Assembly (NCBI GenBank): GCA_002811645.1
Contig: PDIP01000002.1
Span: forward strand, 7,683 to 71,682
From: Corallochytrium limacisporum
Lineage: Eukaryota; Opisthokonta
DNA length: 64,000 nt
Direction of reading: 5' to 3'
The notes beneath the pieces are model-generated. The model made no database searches and had not been told where the DNA came from. It saw only the letters and a list, made by a program, of their open reading frames with translations. Shown in pieces: positions 18,901-26,822 of the stretch (positions within the stretch are counted from its first letter, which is position 1; every line of letters begins with the position of its first letter). Made by a program: the position numbers and the translations under genes.

Positions 18901-19583
18901 TCGCTCTTCTTCCGGGCAACATGGACCAGAATCCGTTTGTGGAGGAAGACATTGCCTTCATTGCGGACTCGCTCTTCACGTGCATCGCCGAGACGCATCG
19001 CGCGTACATTGCTGACCGGTCACAGCACGATCGCGACGTCCTGCAAGCAATGCTCAACGGTAATAGTCTCTGGCCTTTTGATGAGATCAGTTGTGGGCGA
19101 CTGCACGACGAGAGCAGCGGCGCCGGCCATGGCACCGAACCTGACATTCTCACCCTCCGTCTTGCTCCCGGAAGCGTACTCAATCAAGTTCATCAAGCAT
19201 ATCATCCCTGGCACCGCCTCGTGCCGGAAACCGAGCGCGACTTTTGGATTCATACCATTGCGCACGATCAACAGCGGCTGGAATCAATGACTTCACCCCC
19301 CGCACCTCTGTCGCGGGCCTACAGAACCGGACAGGTAGCAGGTGCCGAAAGAACGGAAACCGTCAACGAGGGTTTGCGCCTGCAAACACCCTTGGTCTTT
19401 CTACGTGAGGAGTGCCCGCCTGGAATGGTAACCAGTGAACTTCTGTCAGCAGTGCGGGAGCCTGCGGCCCAGGAACAGTGGAGACGAAGTCTGCGTGATG
19501 CCATTGCTGTCCGTGTCAGTCACGATCGCACTGGATACGATCCAGAGACATACCCCGCAATTGCAGAGTTTCTGAACAGCTGA
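15969..19583 (+). CDS. BAG6: large ubiquitin-like domain protein, BAG6/Scythe homologue
   Basis: The product has 1204 residues, close to human BAG6 (about 1130). It begins with a ubiquitin-like domain (residues 1-75, VATLRVKQLSGQEIILNDVD to DGFVVHLV). Low-complexity Gly/Ser/Pro stretches follow. A helical segment at about 310-395 (RLAQRNMNNLGRTLVQLS, QQRIAYLQELMARLAVIQQL) corresponds to the BAG6-family middle domain. Very acidic stretches lie near 670-710 (DEDDGDEDEEGVVDG). The C-terminal 450 residues are mostly helical. BAG6 holds hydrophobic tail-anchored and mislocalised proteins and passes them to GET/TRC40 or to ubiquitination. The C-terminal binding region for GET4 and UBL4A cannot be verified by eye. 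The ATG at 15969 starts the ubiquitin-like fold directly. The gene converges with prefoldin 6, 165 bp away. Confidence 0.75.
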   Translation: MVATLRVKQLSGQEIILNDVDVDDKVSKVKERLARPDLANIGVDRQRLIFRGKVLKNNETLSSYGIEDGFVVHLVSRSPSIVAASPAEQIEGEEYADDQHHVTEPANLQPQRVNFRLDISTGNAAFDTRTTAATVAYSQTTADADDSTIGSITGGAPMQAPNSPGGRVATPGRQQRGPGPRTGSGAMGQNRSGGSGGLGGTSSSPAPGTGSAPLRQQNDRDYQDVRMQRRVASRLRQARNLLSAARAVHARRPDPPEFTLSQSVGNLHGGDASETGSAGLSIGGGPVEPDISSIYGNVATADSDSLATPVSVDTLVESRLAQRNMNNLGRTLVQLSTLFREAASVMAEVGEFLHSEERILRNDQQRLRGQQRIAYLQELMARLAVIQQLLAAPLAGINIDGTDPGDAFIRMAQYSRRRGVPGAAGNVGDGLTLPEDTDNPPGRDHRERNGSERYNAANNAQINISIDGVELNDPASLPFWLLGGMANQGRGNPAAAGTRLFNEVFRNVTGSGARRATTSSRGANNTRGNNGRQSVRSARASVPTNVRGQHSRGDHVLDGGHQQTSRDQDYLHFDSLSTSGILDRTVEENEEVVPQQNGLHYLDAQSATSEPMPHVETGFGRTNAADVRFQRGDVHADVRSMEDHLQIESAHTNLLGEADSISMVANAESMAGGSLRGGMDEDDGDEDEEGVVDGHVAVDGQEGVEGATDDGLQEISVQEAPGEALALAGVAPQVSTQLLQAIVVGILQSMRSVRAAEELRSPAQEFGGFDSLNVVLQAEEASQSTLGQIVDALRYASDTGHLVPEGDGRIGDYDGTVMHESLLDSLLQRLGDSLSVADFVALASGNEKALDFLFAPLTSFVLEEVGADISDADLKSASMRIVDAILVTSATAIERVTAQTLSNGTQHQTSRTLQEALRSNLQYNAALLLYHINVNERVSFARRIKEVVKRTVGEQVEIMLQTVGDTHTLRQSFHRHLLALLPGNMDQNPFVEEDIAFIADSLFTCIAETHRAYIADRSQHDRDVLQAMLNGNSLWPFDEISCGRLHDESSGAGHGTEPDILTLRLAPGSVLNQVHQAYHPWHRLVPETERDFWIHTIAHDQQRLESMTSPPAPLSRAYRTGQVAGAERTETVNEGLRLQTPLVFLREECPPGMVTSELLSAVREPAAQEQWRRSLRDAIAVRVSHDRTGYDPETYPAIAEFLNS

Positions 19584-19748
19584 CCAGAGATTTGAGAAAA
19601 GATGACAAGTGACAAATTACGCTCATGTGTCTACAGTGTTCCTTGGAAATTGTATTATTCTACGGTATTTGTTGTTGAATATAGAAGGACAAAACAACAA
19701 TCTTAATAGATATCTGCCCTTCCTTCTAGAGGTACTACTGACAAGTCT

Positions 19749-20165
19749 TCACGACTGCTGCTGTTGTGACTGGGCCATGGCCTGAGAGATCTGTTGAAGC
19801 GCAACTTGCAGTTGTTGGATCTTAGCTGCCTGCTCCTGCTGCTTTTTCTCATTGTCCTTGATACTCTTCTCATACGTGGTAACCTCGCCACTAATGTAAT
19901 CCACACGCTTTTGAACATTGGCGCGCGCCTCTTCAGGGTCCTGCTTCATCAAAACCGGTCCGATCGACTTGTACACAACGCTGTCCTCATTGACATACTT
20001 AAATTCCTCCAGAACATGCTTGTTCTCTGTCAGCTGTGATTCCAGACGTCCCCTGGCGGCAGTCAGCTTGCGCATCTCTTTCTCAATGGCGCGGTACTTT
20101 TCCATTTCAGCCTCATAGTCGCTCTGAAACTTGGCGATGAACTCTGGAACTTGAGGCTGTGCCAT
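19749..20165 (-). CDS. PFDN6: prefoldin subunit 6
   Basis: The product has 138 residues, close to human PFDN6 (129). Prefoldin is a cytosolic hexamer that captures nascent actin and tubulin and delivers them to the CCT chaperonin. The beta-type subunit layout is clear: an N-terminal helix with EFIAKFQSDYEAEMEKYRA, a short beta-hairpin region with NKHVLEEFKYV and VYKSIGPVLMKQDPEEA, then a C-terminal coiled coil. The tail is Gln-rich. The ATG at 20165 is the only sensible start. The gene converges with BAG6, another protein-quality factor. Confidence 0.92.
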   Translation of the reverse strand: MAQPQVPEFIAKFQSDYEAEMEKYRAIEKEMRKLTAARGRLESQLTENKHVLEEFKYVNEDSVVYKSIGPVLMKQDPEEARANVQKRVDYISGEVTTYEKSIKDNEKKQQEQAAKIQQLQVALQQISQAMAQSQQQQS

Positions 20166-22177
20166 CTCTGAATCGTTTCCTTATAAGCGAAAACACTCGG
20201 GGTTTCTATGGTACAAAGAAAGCTTACTAATTGTAAACACATACCCAGAGGAAACATGCGCTACTCTTTTCCACCTGGTCACCTCACAAACAACAGCATG
20301 GCTGCCGCAATATCGACAACGTTCCAAAATTTCACTGGGTATCCCAAACATTGCCGGTCCGAACGCAACAAGAGACACCGAGCGCCGCCTACCTCTCTCT
20401 CTCATCCACACAGCGCTTGCGTGGATGCTCGTTGTTCCGGCGCCTTCTGTTGCGCCCTTCTAGCCCCACTGTGAAACAGAAGCCACAGTCAATCATGTAT
20501 TGGCTGGCTTAACTGGCAGTACCATTTTCATCTTCTGTGAATGCCTTGAATCAATGAATCAAAATTTGTTTCGAACAGGCAAGTCGCACTGAGCCAGGGG
20601 TGTTGACAAAACGAAGTGTCATAAGTTTAATTCTGCGCTGAACCCGTTCACGTGCCGAGCGGCATATGTTCTGCAAGGGCGCAGCAGCAGCAGGGCCAGC
20701 GGGAATGTGGGCAGGCAATATTTGTGCACGACGTGCGACTTGTGTGGGTCAGTGCACAGTCATTTTTACATCAGTCTAAGGGATCCCCCGCTTCTGTCTC
20801 CAAGGGCCCGCCCCTGCCCCATACTTTCTCTCATCGCAATGTTCGCGAATCAATTCTTCAGTTGACGGGGCATTGTAGAGGCGGCCCCAGCAGCCCACTG
20901 GTTTCACATACCGTCCAGCTACCTACGGCTTACAGAGTGGCCGGTGGCTACCGAAGAATCCTGCATCATCTCGCACATGTATTGATTTATTGTTCCGTCC
21001 TGTCGGAAAATTTCCGGCAGCGCACCTAGAGACTGTGCTGGTATTTTCTCCTTGTTGGACGTTCAATATTCGGGCGAGTATACATAGAGTTTGTCGGTTA
21101 TTCTCTGCGTCACATTCGCACCCCTATCTGCACCGGGAGCAAATGTTTCTGCTGCACAGAGGCGACTGCTAAGACGACGAAGGGCGTACGTGCAGGTGCC
21201 GGCATGCAGGCGTGCTGTGTGGGCCGCCACAGCCCGCCCTTAGCCGTCGAACAATAATCTCCTGCCCAAATAGATCAATACATTAATTATGGAGTGTCGT
21301 GTCGAACAATCACCAACCACTGTAAAGGGAGGGTGCACACCGGCACCCCTGGCGAGCACCTCCACTTCAAAGTCGCAACTGAAACAGTAAAGCATACGGA
21401 TTCGTCGTCAGCGGTATTGGCGAAGTGAGGTCGCCGTCATAGCGAAACTATGACATGCGGCAGTAATTGATTTCGCACATCGCACACGTACCTGGGACCG
21501 CAGAGCAGTGGTACGGGTCGACGACACCGGGAAAAAAAAATACATAGAAGCGGCGGGACATTTCTTCATCGTCGCTGTGTGCACTGCGTGTGCCGATGTG
21601 GGCTGTCAGAATAGTAGTAATATGGGTGGAACTCGGAGTATTCGTATACGGTGGAGCGGCCAGGTGTGCAGATGCGTATGGGTTTCAATAAGCCACCCCC
21701 GAAGAAAGGAGACGGGATCGGATCGGTCGTTCTCCCTGAACGACACACATTTGTCCTTGTGAGAACTGGTTGGCCCATTGTGGGCCTTGTCCCTATAGTG
21801 TGGAAGGGGGTTCCTTTTTGTGGCGTCAGCCGGTTGAGAGGAGAGTGGGGGGCACAGACAACGGAAAAATGGGACCGCAGGGACTCCGGCACATTCTTGG
21901 GGTTTGTAAACTTTTGAGTTTACAACTGAAATCTAGGTATGTTGGTATTTCAAAAGCTTGATGAAACTTATTGAAGCAAAATTTATCGAAGATTAGCATG
22001 TGTTCGTTTTTCATGGATAAATCAGTCGTGTGACAAATGATTTAACAGAAAGTATCAGCGATAACGACAAGACGGACATAAATCACACATATTGTACACA
22101 GAGTATTTCCGTGCATTGCCCAGTATGTAAGAGATTCAAAAAAAAATATTGACTAAAACTGACACAATAAAATTGTC
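20166..22177. other. 2 kb gene-free divergent spacer
   Basis: This stretch lies between prefoldin 6 and the RSBN1-like gene. Base composition changes along it: GC-rich at 20650-21250 and AT-rich from about 21940. There is an A-run near 21532. The longest frames (about 125 codons) have no domain signature. I found no tRNA B-box with matching stems and no mobile element. Confidence 0.45.
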
Positions 22178-25060
22178 ATGATGCAACTGGAAGCAGTTGC
22201 TAGTGAGGGGTTATCCCCAAGCATGAATGGCAATAAACCAGATGCGGGCAAGTGGACATGTGACGGTTGCACATTCCTAAATGGACCTTCCGAGGTACGG
22301 TGTGCCATGTGCTCCACTAAGAGACCTAGGCAGAGTGCAAAGAATGACAATCTCAACGAAGACAATTTGCTGCCCAGGCCAAAGCCAAAGAGAAAGCCAA
22401 GCACTCCAAAGCGGCCCAAGTCTCCGAAACCAAAGGCCGAACAAGCGCCACTACCTGTGGCTATCAAGACAGAGCAGCATGAAAACAATTCCAGCGGCAC
22501 AAAAGCAGCAGTAGAGATAGCGGCGAGCTCGTCATTGCTGCACGGTGGAAATAACCAGAACAGTGAGACGCCTTCGGCTGCGGGATCCGCCAAGGCAGAC
22601 AGTGTTTCCCTTACCCCGGCATCTTCAACCAATCAGGTCTACGACACGAAGCTGGAACAAGACTCGAATATGAGCAGTCAACTTGGAGACGATATGATCG
22701 TCACCCCTGAAAAGCGTAAGGCCGGAGAGGCCGGCTTTGAAACGCCAGACAGCGCCAAGAAACGGAAACCTACGAAACTGAGGCACCTGTCGTCGAGTCG
22801 CAAAGCCAAACTTTTGGAAGAATCCGCTAAGTCAATGATGGAAACAGCCACGTCACCGAGCAGAAAATCGAAATCTGCGGACCAGCACATGTTTCTTCCC
22901 AAGAGCAAGTGGCGCCGGGGTGCCCATGAAGCAGGAATCCGTAAGATTGGCACCAAGCTACTCGGAGATGACAAGAAACCCTTACCCTACCGTTTGGGAC
23001 CAAGTGCTAAACTATCAGCATTGCACTCGCAGGACCACTTTAGTCCAGAGGATGCTGAACTCTTCAGAAACATGATGTACGTCGAAACGTACGAGAATGG
23101 AGACGGTCAGGTTCTGCATGTTTACGCGGAAGACGTTGATCAGCTGCCCACTTGTAAGCGCGAGCTATTTGCCCGGTGCTACATTGAAGAGAGTCTTGCA
23201 GAGGACAACAATGGACACGCGTACTACTGTTTCTCAATCCTGCACCAAGGTGTTGCCAATCTGCCAAACATTATGCGCTACATTGCTACCTACCACGGCA
23301 ACCTCAAGGTAACGAAGGAGGTTTTTGGTAAGAACCTTGCTAAGTCTCTATCCATTGAAGAGTACGTGCACGAAGTTGATGAGACCTTTGACGCTGGTGT
23401 ACATCAAGCCGGACCTATGCGCAATATAAGTCTTGCGGGCACCGTCGGAGAAGAGACTGGCGCATACTACGAAGACGTCGTGGCGCTGATGGAACGAAGC
23501 CCGGAGATCAAGCTCGCCCTGCCATGGGGTGGTCTAAGCACTTACCACCAATATCATCCCACCACCAGCGACGACGGTCCTATTCTCTGGTGCCGTCCGG
23601 GCGAACAATACGCAGCTCTGAACGAATTGGGCAGCATCGACCATGAGCAGGCCCAAAGGAAACGTAAGGCCATGAATGATCTGCGAATCCGACCGCGCCA
23701 GGGGATTACTCGGGAGAAATTGATTGAGGATCGTACAGGCAGTCATGCTGATCACTGGGGTCTGTGGCCGCAGCGGAAGCCAATTGCAGCAGTAGCGTTC
23801 TTGCAAGGCGTGGAAAATGAGCCGGAGCACCGAGTGGTGAAGGATATCATTGCCTTCGCGTCCAAAGACTATGAGAAGGTAGCAACCCTGATTGGTCTAG
23901 ACTTTAACGAAGAACCGGTGGATCAACGCATTGACAAGGACATTTGGGTCGATGATGCAAAGCTGAACCGCCTGCGTCGTCAGAATGTGACTTTCGTGCG
24001 GCAAAGATTGCGTGCAGATGATCTGTATATCATCCCCCGCCGGGTAGTGCACCAGTTCCAGACAGTCTCTGCGTGCACATCTGTGGCATGGCATCTAAAA
24101 TATGCGGATCATTTTAACTACCTCTTGCACGAGGCGCAAGAAGCAGCTGCTGTGTCTGCGAAGGCTGAGGAGTCTACTGCCAAACTCGACGCGGAAGAGG
24201 CTGCTAAACTGGACACGGAAGAAGTTGCCAAATTGGAGTCGGAAGAACCTGCCAAACTGGACACAGAAGGTGTTGCTAAAGTGGACCAGGGAGTGGCACC
24301 ATTGGTGAAGAAGGAAGAGAATGAAGACACGGCAGAGAAGCAGAAGGCAGTGGAAGTTACCAGTGCTGGAGATATACCTGCAGGACCCATGTCAGCACGC
24401 AAATTGGAGTTTCCGCCATCATCGTCAACGTCGGATGTCCCTGCAGCTGCGCCTGGTTCTACCGCGGTAGCCGTGGAGAAGACCCTGCCAGTTCAGTCGG
24501 AGGGACCGGTCCGCTCAGCGTCCCCGACCGAGAGACCGGCTGCAGTACCACAGCCGCAGGCCATTGCGATCCAGCGTTCCATGCCAGAGCAGCCGTCTTC
24601 TAATCGCTCGTCTATCGGCAGGGATTCCTCTCGCAATATTCACCATAGTCCTGGTGGATCCAACACACAAAGCTCACGGCATCATGGTGACCGGGATCGG
24701 GTCTACAGTTGGCGCGACCGTCAGCAACATCGTCATTCACCTCACCACGGTGTACGCAGGGACTTCCGTGACACTGAGTCAAACGGCCGTCCGCGCGGCG
24801 ACTACCATGACCGTTACTACCGTGGTCCCGGAGGGAATGGTGATGCCTATCGCCGAGGCAACGACTACAACCGACGCCCACCGCCGCCGCCGCCGCCGCA
24901 CGACAGGCGGCCATATGAGCGCAGAGATCAGAGTGACGTCAGGGATCATCGGGCTGGCCTCGACAAGGACCGGCGTCCACATGCGAAGAAGCCTCTACAT
25001 GACATGAGAGCACAGCTTATGCGTCTATCATCATCCTCACCATCAAACTCCCAGCGGTAG
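22178..25060 (+). CDS. RSBN1/DPY-21-type JmjC histone demethylase with RanBP2 zinc finger
   Basis: The product has 960 residues. A RanBP2-type zinc finger opens it (about 27-50, WTCDGCTFLNGPSEVRCAMC, with the WxCx2Cx10CxxC spacing). A basic, disordered stretch follows. Residues about 245-650 match the RSBN1/DPY-21 core: SDDGPILWCRPGEQ, then EDRTGSHADHWG with its HxD-type iron-binding motif, AKLNRLRRQNV, and the terminal VVHQFQTVSACTSVAWH with the distal histidine. DPY-21 and RSBN1 demethylate H4K20me2, so a nuclear chromatin role is expected. After the core come an eight-residue AKLDTEEV-like repeat (24179-24298) and a His/Arg/Gly/Pro-rich tail with a run of seven prolines. The ATG at 22178 is followed by a second ATG. 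The zinc finger is not part of animal RSBN1 as I know it. Confidence 0.82.
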   Translation: MMQLEAVASEGLSPSMNGNKPDAGKWTCDGCTFLNGPSEVRCAMCSTKRPRQSAKNDNLNEDNLLPRPKPKRKPSTPKRPKSPKPKAEQAPLPVAIKTEQHENNSSGTKAAVEIAASSSLLHGGNNQNSETPSAAGSAKADSVSLTPASSTNQVYDTKLEQDSNMSSQLGDDMIVTPEKRKAGEAGFETPDSAKKRKPTKLRHLSSSRKAKLLEESAKSMMETATSPSRKSKSADQHMFLPKSKWRRGAHEAGIRKIGTKLLGDDKKPLPYRLGPSAKLSALHSQDHFSPEDAELFRNMMYVETYENGDGQVLHVYAEDVDQLPTCKRELFARCYIEESLAEDNNGHAYYCFSILHQGVANLPNIMRYIATYHGNLKVTKEVFGKNLAKSLSIEEYVHEVDETFDAGVHQAGPMRNISLAGTVGEETGAYYEDVVALMERSPEIKLALPWGGLSTYHQYHPTTSDDGPILWCRPGEQYAALNELGSIDHEQAQRKRKAMNDLRIRPRQGITREKLIEDRTGSHADHWGLWPQRKPIAAVAFLQGVENEPEHRVVKDIIAFASKDYEKVATLIGLDFNEEPVDQRIDKDIWVDDAKLNRLRRQNVTFVRQRLRADDLYIIPRRVVHQFQTVSACTSVAWHLKYADHFNYLLHEAQEAAAVSAKAEESTAKLDAEEAAKLDTEEVAKLESEEPAKLDTEGVAKVDQGVAPLVKKEENEDTAEKQKAVEVTSAGDIPAGPMSARKLEFPPSSSTSDVPAAAPGSTAVAVEKTLPVQSEGPVRSASPTERPAAVPQPQAIAIQRSMPEQPSSNRSSIGRDSSRNIHHSPGGSNTQSSRHHGDRDRVYSWRDRQQHRHSPHHGVRRDFRDTESNGRPRGDYHDRYYRGPGGNGDAYRRGNDYNRRPPPPPPPHDRRPYERRDQSDVRDHRAGLDKDRRPHAKKPLHDMRAQLMRLSSSSPSNSQR
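24179..24298 (+). repeat. 24-bp coding minisatellite in the RSBN1-like gene
   Basis: Four full units and a partial fifth of eight codons each read AKLDAEEA, AKLDTEEV, AKLESEEP, AKLDTEGV, AKVDQGVA. The units differ by a few substitutions, so this is a slightly aged tandem duplication. It extends an acidic helical spacer between the catalytic core and the disordered tail. Confidence 0.85.
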
Positions 25061-25503
25061 AGGGACGGGCACGCGAATCACAGATGATCCCGGTCAAAAA
25101 CTTCACAAATTTATCACAAAATGCATCCTTATTGTGGTCAGTATGATCTACAATCCATATGATGTGAAATGAAATATAAAATGATTGAATTCCAACGAAA
25201 AATCGGCCTGGCCGTTACTCCTGCCGAATCCGCTCTTGTTGGACGTCTTCCTTCGTCCCTCCCATATTTTGCCCAGGCGAGCCCTCACAAAGAACCCGCC
25301 ATATTTTCGAAGTTCCGCTACCGCACTCATTATAACCTTGGAGGCAGACCAAACGGTAGTTGGAAGAAAAGTTGAGCTACTTCCAATGTTTCGACACGGA
25401 CTGTCGCCATCTTATTCTACTTTTCTGTGTAGGACGCGCAGATTTCTACTCCACGACATTGTGAATATGTAGGTTTCCGGCAGGCGAACGGAGAAAGTGG
25501 ATT
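25061..25503. other. intergenic spacer
   Basis: This 440 bp stretch lies between two plus-strand genes. It is AT-rich at 25080-25200 and has no credible feature. Promoter elements for the longin-like gene are expected here, but none can be named. Confidence 0.4.
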
Positions 25504-26401
25504 ATGTTGCAAGCAATCCTCATTAGCGATGGTGCTGGACGCATCCTCTTCAATGCTCAGTACACGGAGAACCAGAAGTGGCAGCCGCGTTTGTTAGCAC
25601 CACTGCTGCGAGTGCTCATGCATTTGTCTGGAGAATGTGTGGGAATGCCAATCGCAGAACTTGAATTGGAGGAGAGTATTCTCTGCTGTTGTAGCGATTT
25701 AAGCGGTACGTCCACGACATGCGTTATTGTTCTGGAAAATAGAGACGAGTATGACTCGCAATTGGGAAAGATTCTTGCCGGACAAACATTGCAATTGTTC
25801 GTGCAAGAATACAAGGAATATGTTGGCCTCCCCGCAGTAAACATGAAGGCCATTGAAAGCTTTCGGAAGCGGATATCAGAGGCATTAAGACGCAGTATGC
25901 GACCCGTCATAAACTCCCTGTTGGAACACCAAGGTAGTGATGTGGTTCTAGCGACCCTAGTTCAGGATGGAAAGATGTCGTATGCCACCGGACCTGTGGA
26001 CACAGTGTCAGTGATCGCGAACCTGTCTGCAGTGGAAAACTACGCAAACGAATTGCTGAGCAATGAAGGAGACTCAATGGCTGGTTTTGAACTGGTCACT
26101 GAACGACATAGCATCCGCAGCTACGCTATTGGTAGTGGTAGTCTGTTAGTAGTTTGTAAGGTGCCAGGAAATGCGCATGCAGAAACAGAAGAGCATGTAA
26201 GTCAGTGTTTGACGAAACTCAACAGAGGTAGGTGTACATAGAGTGGGCGGGCAGTTGGAGGGTCAATTGGACCCAAGAGAGAGTGGTGGACTTTGACGCT
26301 AACAATTTTGTACGGTTTTATCTATTTTATGAACAGTCATGGCCTTCCTTGAGACCATCACAGGTCAAGTTGCACACTCCCGAGAGGACTTTCATTTATA
26401 A
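25504..26401 (+). CDS. two-exon longin/roadblock-like protein, family not identified
   Basis: Exon 1 (25504-26227) and exon 2 (26337-26401) join in frame to give 262 residues. The 109 bp intron starts GTAGGT, has a CTAAC branch-point match near 26299 and ends GAACAG. Joined this way the protein ends LNRVMAFLETITGQVAHS and on to a stop at 26399. Without the splice it would stop in the intron a few codons after the donor. The first half (MLQAILISDGAGRILFNAQY) has the strand pattern of a longin domain, as in trafficking proteins. The second half (DVVLATLVQDGKMSYATGP, SYAIGSGSLLVVCKV) resembles a roadblock or second longin fold. That suggests a role in small-GTPase or vesicle regulation, but I cannot name the family. 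It converges with the NUXM-like gene, 64 bp away. Confidence 0.6.
26228..26336 (+). other. intron of the longin-like gene
   Basis: It runs from donor GTAGGT at 26228 to acceptor AACAG ending at 26336. The sequence GACGCTAACA, about 38 bases before the acceptor, fits a branch point. Phase is 1 on both sides. Removal extends the protein by about 20 residues beyond the unspliced frame. Confidence 0.65.
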
Positions 26402-26465
26402 CCCGGTCTAGAAAGACGTGTTCTGATGCGAATGTTTTCTAGTATAGTATATCAATATATGCCAA

Positions 26466-26822
26466 TTAATCCAAATGCGGCACCTTGGAATCAATAGGAT
26501 GTATTCCGTACTTGGCCACCTCGGCACTATTTTCCCGAAGGCCACGAAGACGCATAGAACTCTTCTGGAACATCTTCCAGAACACTGCAGACCCACCGAT
26601 CAGAAGTCCTGTACCCATGAACACGGGGTCTTTCCTCGGCAGGGCGTAGAGGCAATATCCGTAACACAGACCCATAATACCCACACTCTCCATGTAGTCA
26701 CTACCGTTAAAGTTCGACAATATACGACCCAAACTAGGATCGGGGTCCACAATGGGGTACTCTCCGCGCACAATTTGCGCGAGAGGAGAGTCAGTTGGAA
26801 TGGGCTTTCCCGCCTCCGACAT
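26466..26822 (-). CDS. NUXM-like mitochondrial complex I accessory subunit
   Basis: The product has 118 residues. It has the layout of the NUXM / 20.9 kDa complex I subunit found in fungi, plants and many protists: an N-terminal YPIVDPDPSLGRILSNFNGSDY segment, two short hydrophobic helices (about 48-63 and 68-83), then a basic, amphipathic C-terminal part with SMRLRGLRENSAEVAKYG. NUXM sits in the membrane arm of NADH dehydrogenase. The pattern YPVID.DP.F..V..NF...DY and the end N..EV..Y are the family clues; identity is low elsewhere. The ATG at 26822 is the first in frame. The gene runs toward the longin-like gene. Confidence 0.6.
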   Translation of the reverse strand: MSEAGKPIPTDSPLAQIVRGEYPIVDPDPSLGRILSNFNGSDYMESVGIMGLCYGYCLYALPRKDPVFMGTGLLIGGSAVFWKMFQKSSMRLRGLRENSAEVAKYGIHPIDSKVPHLD

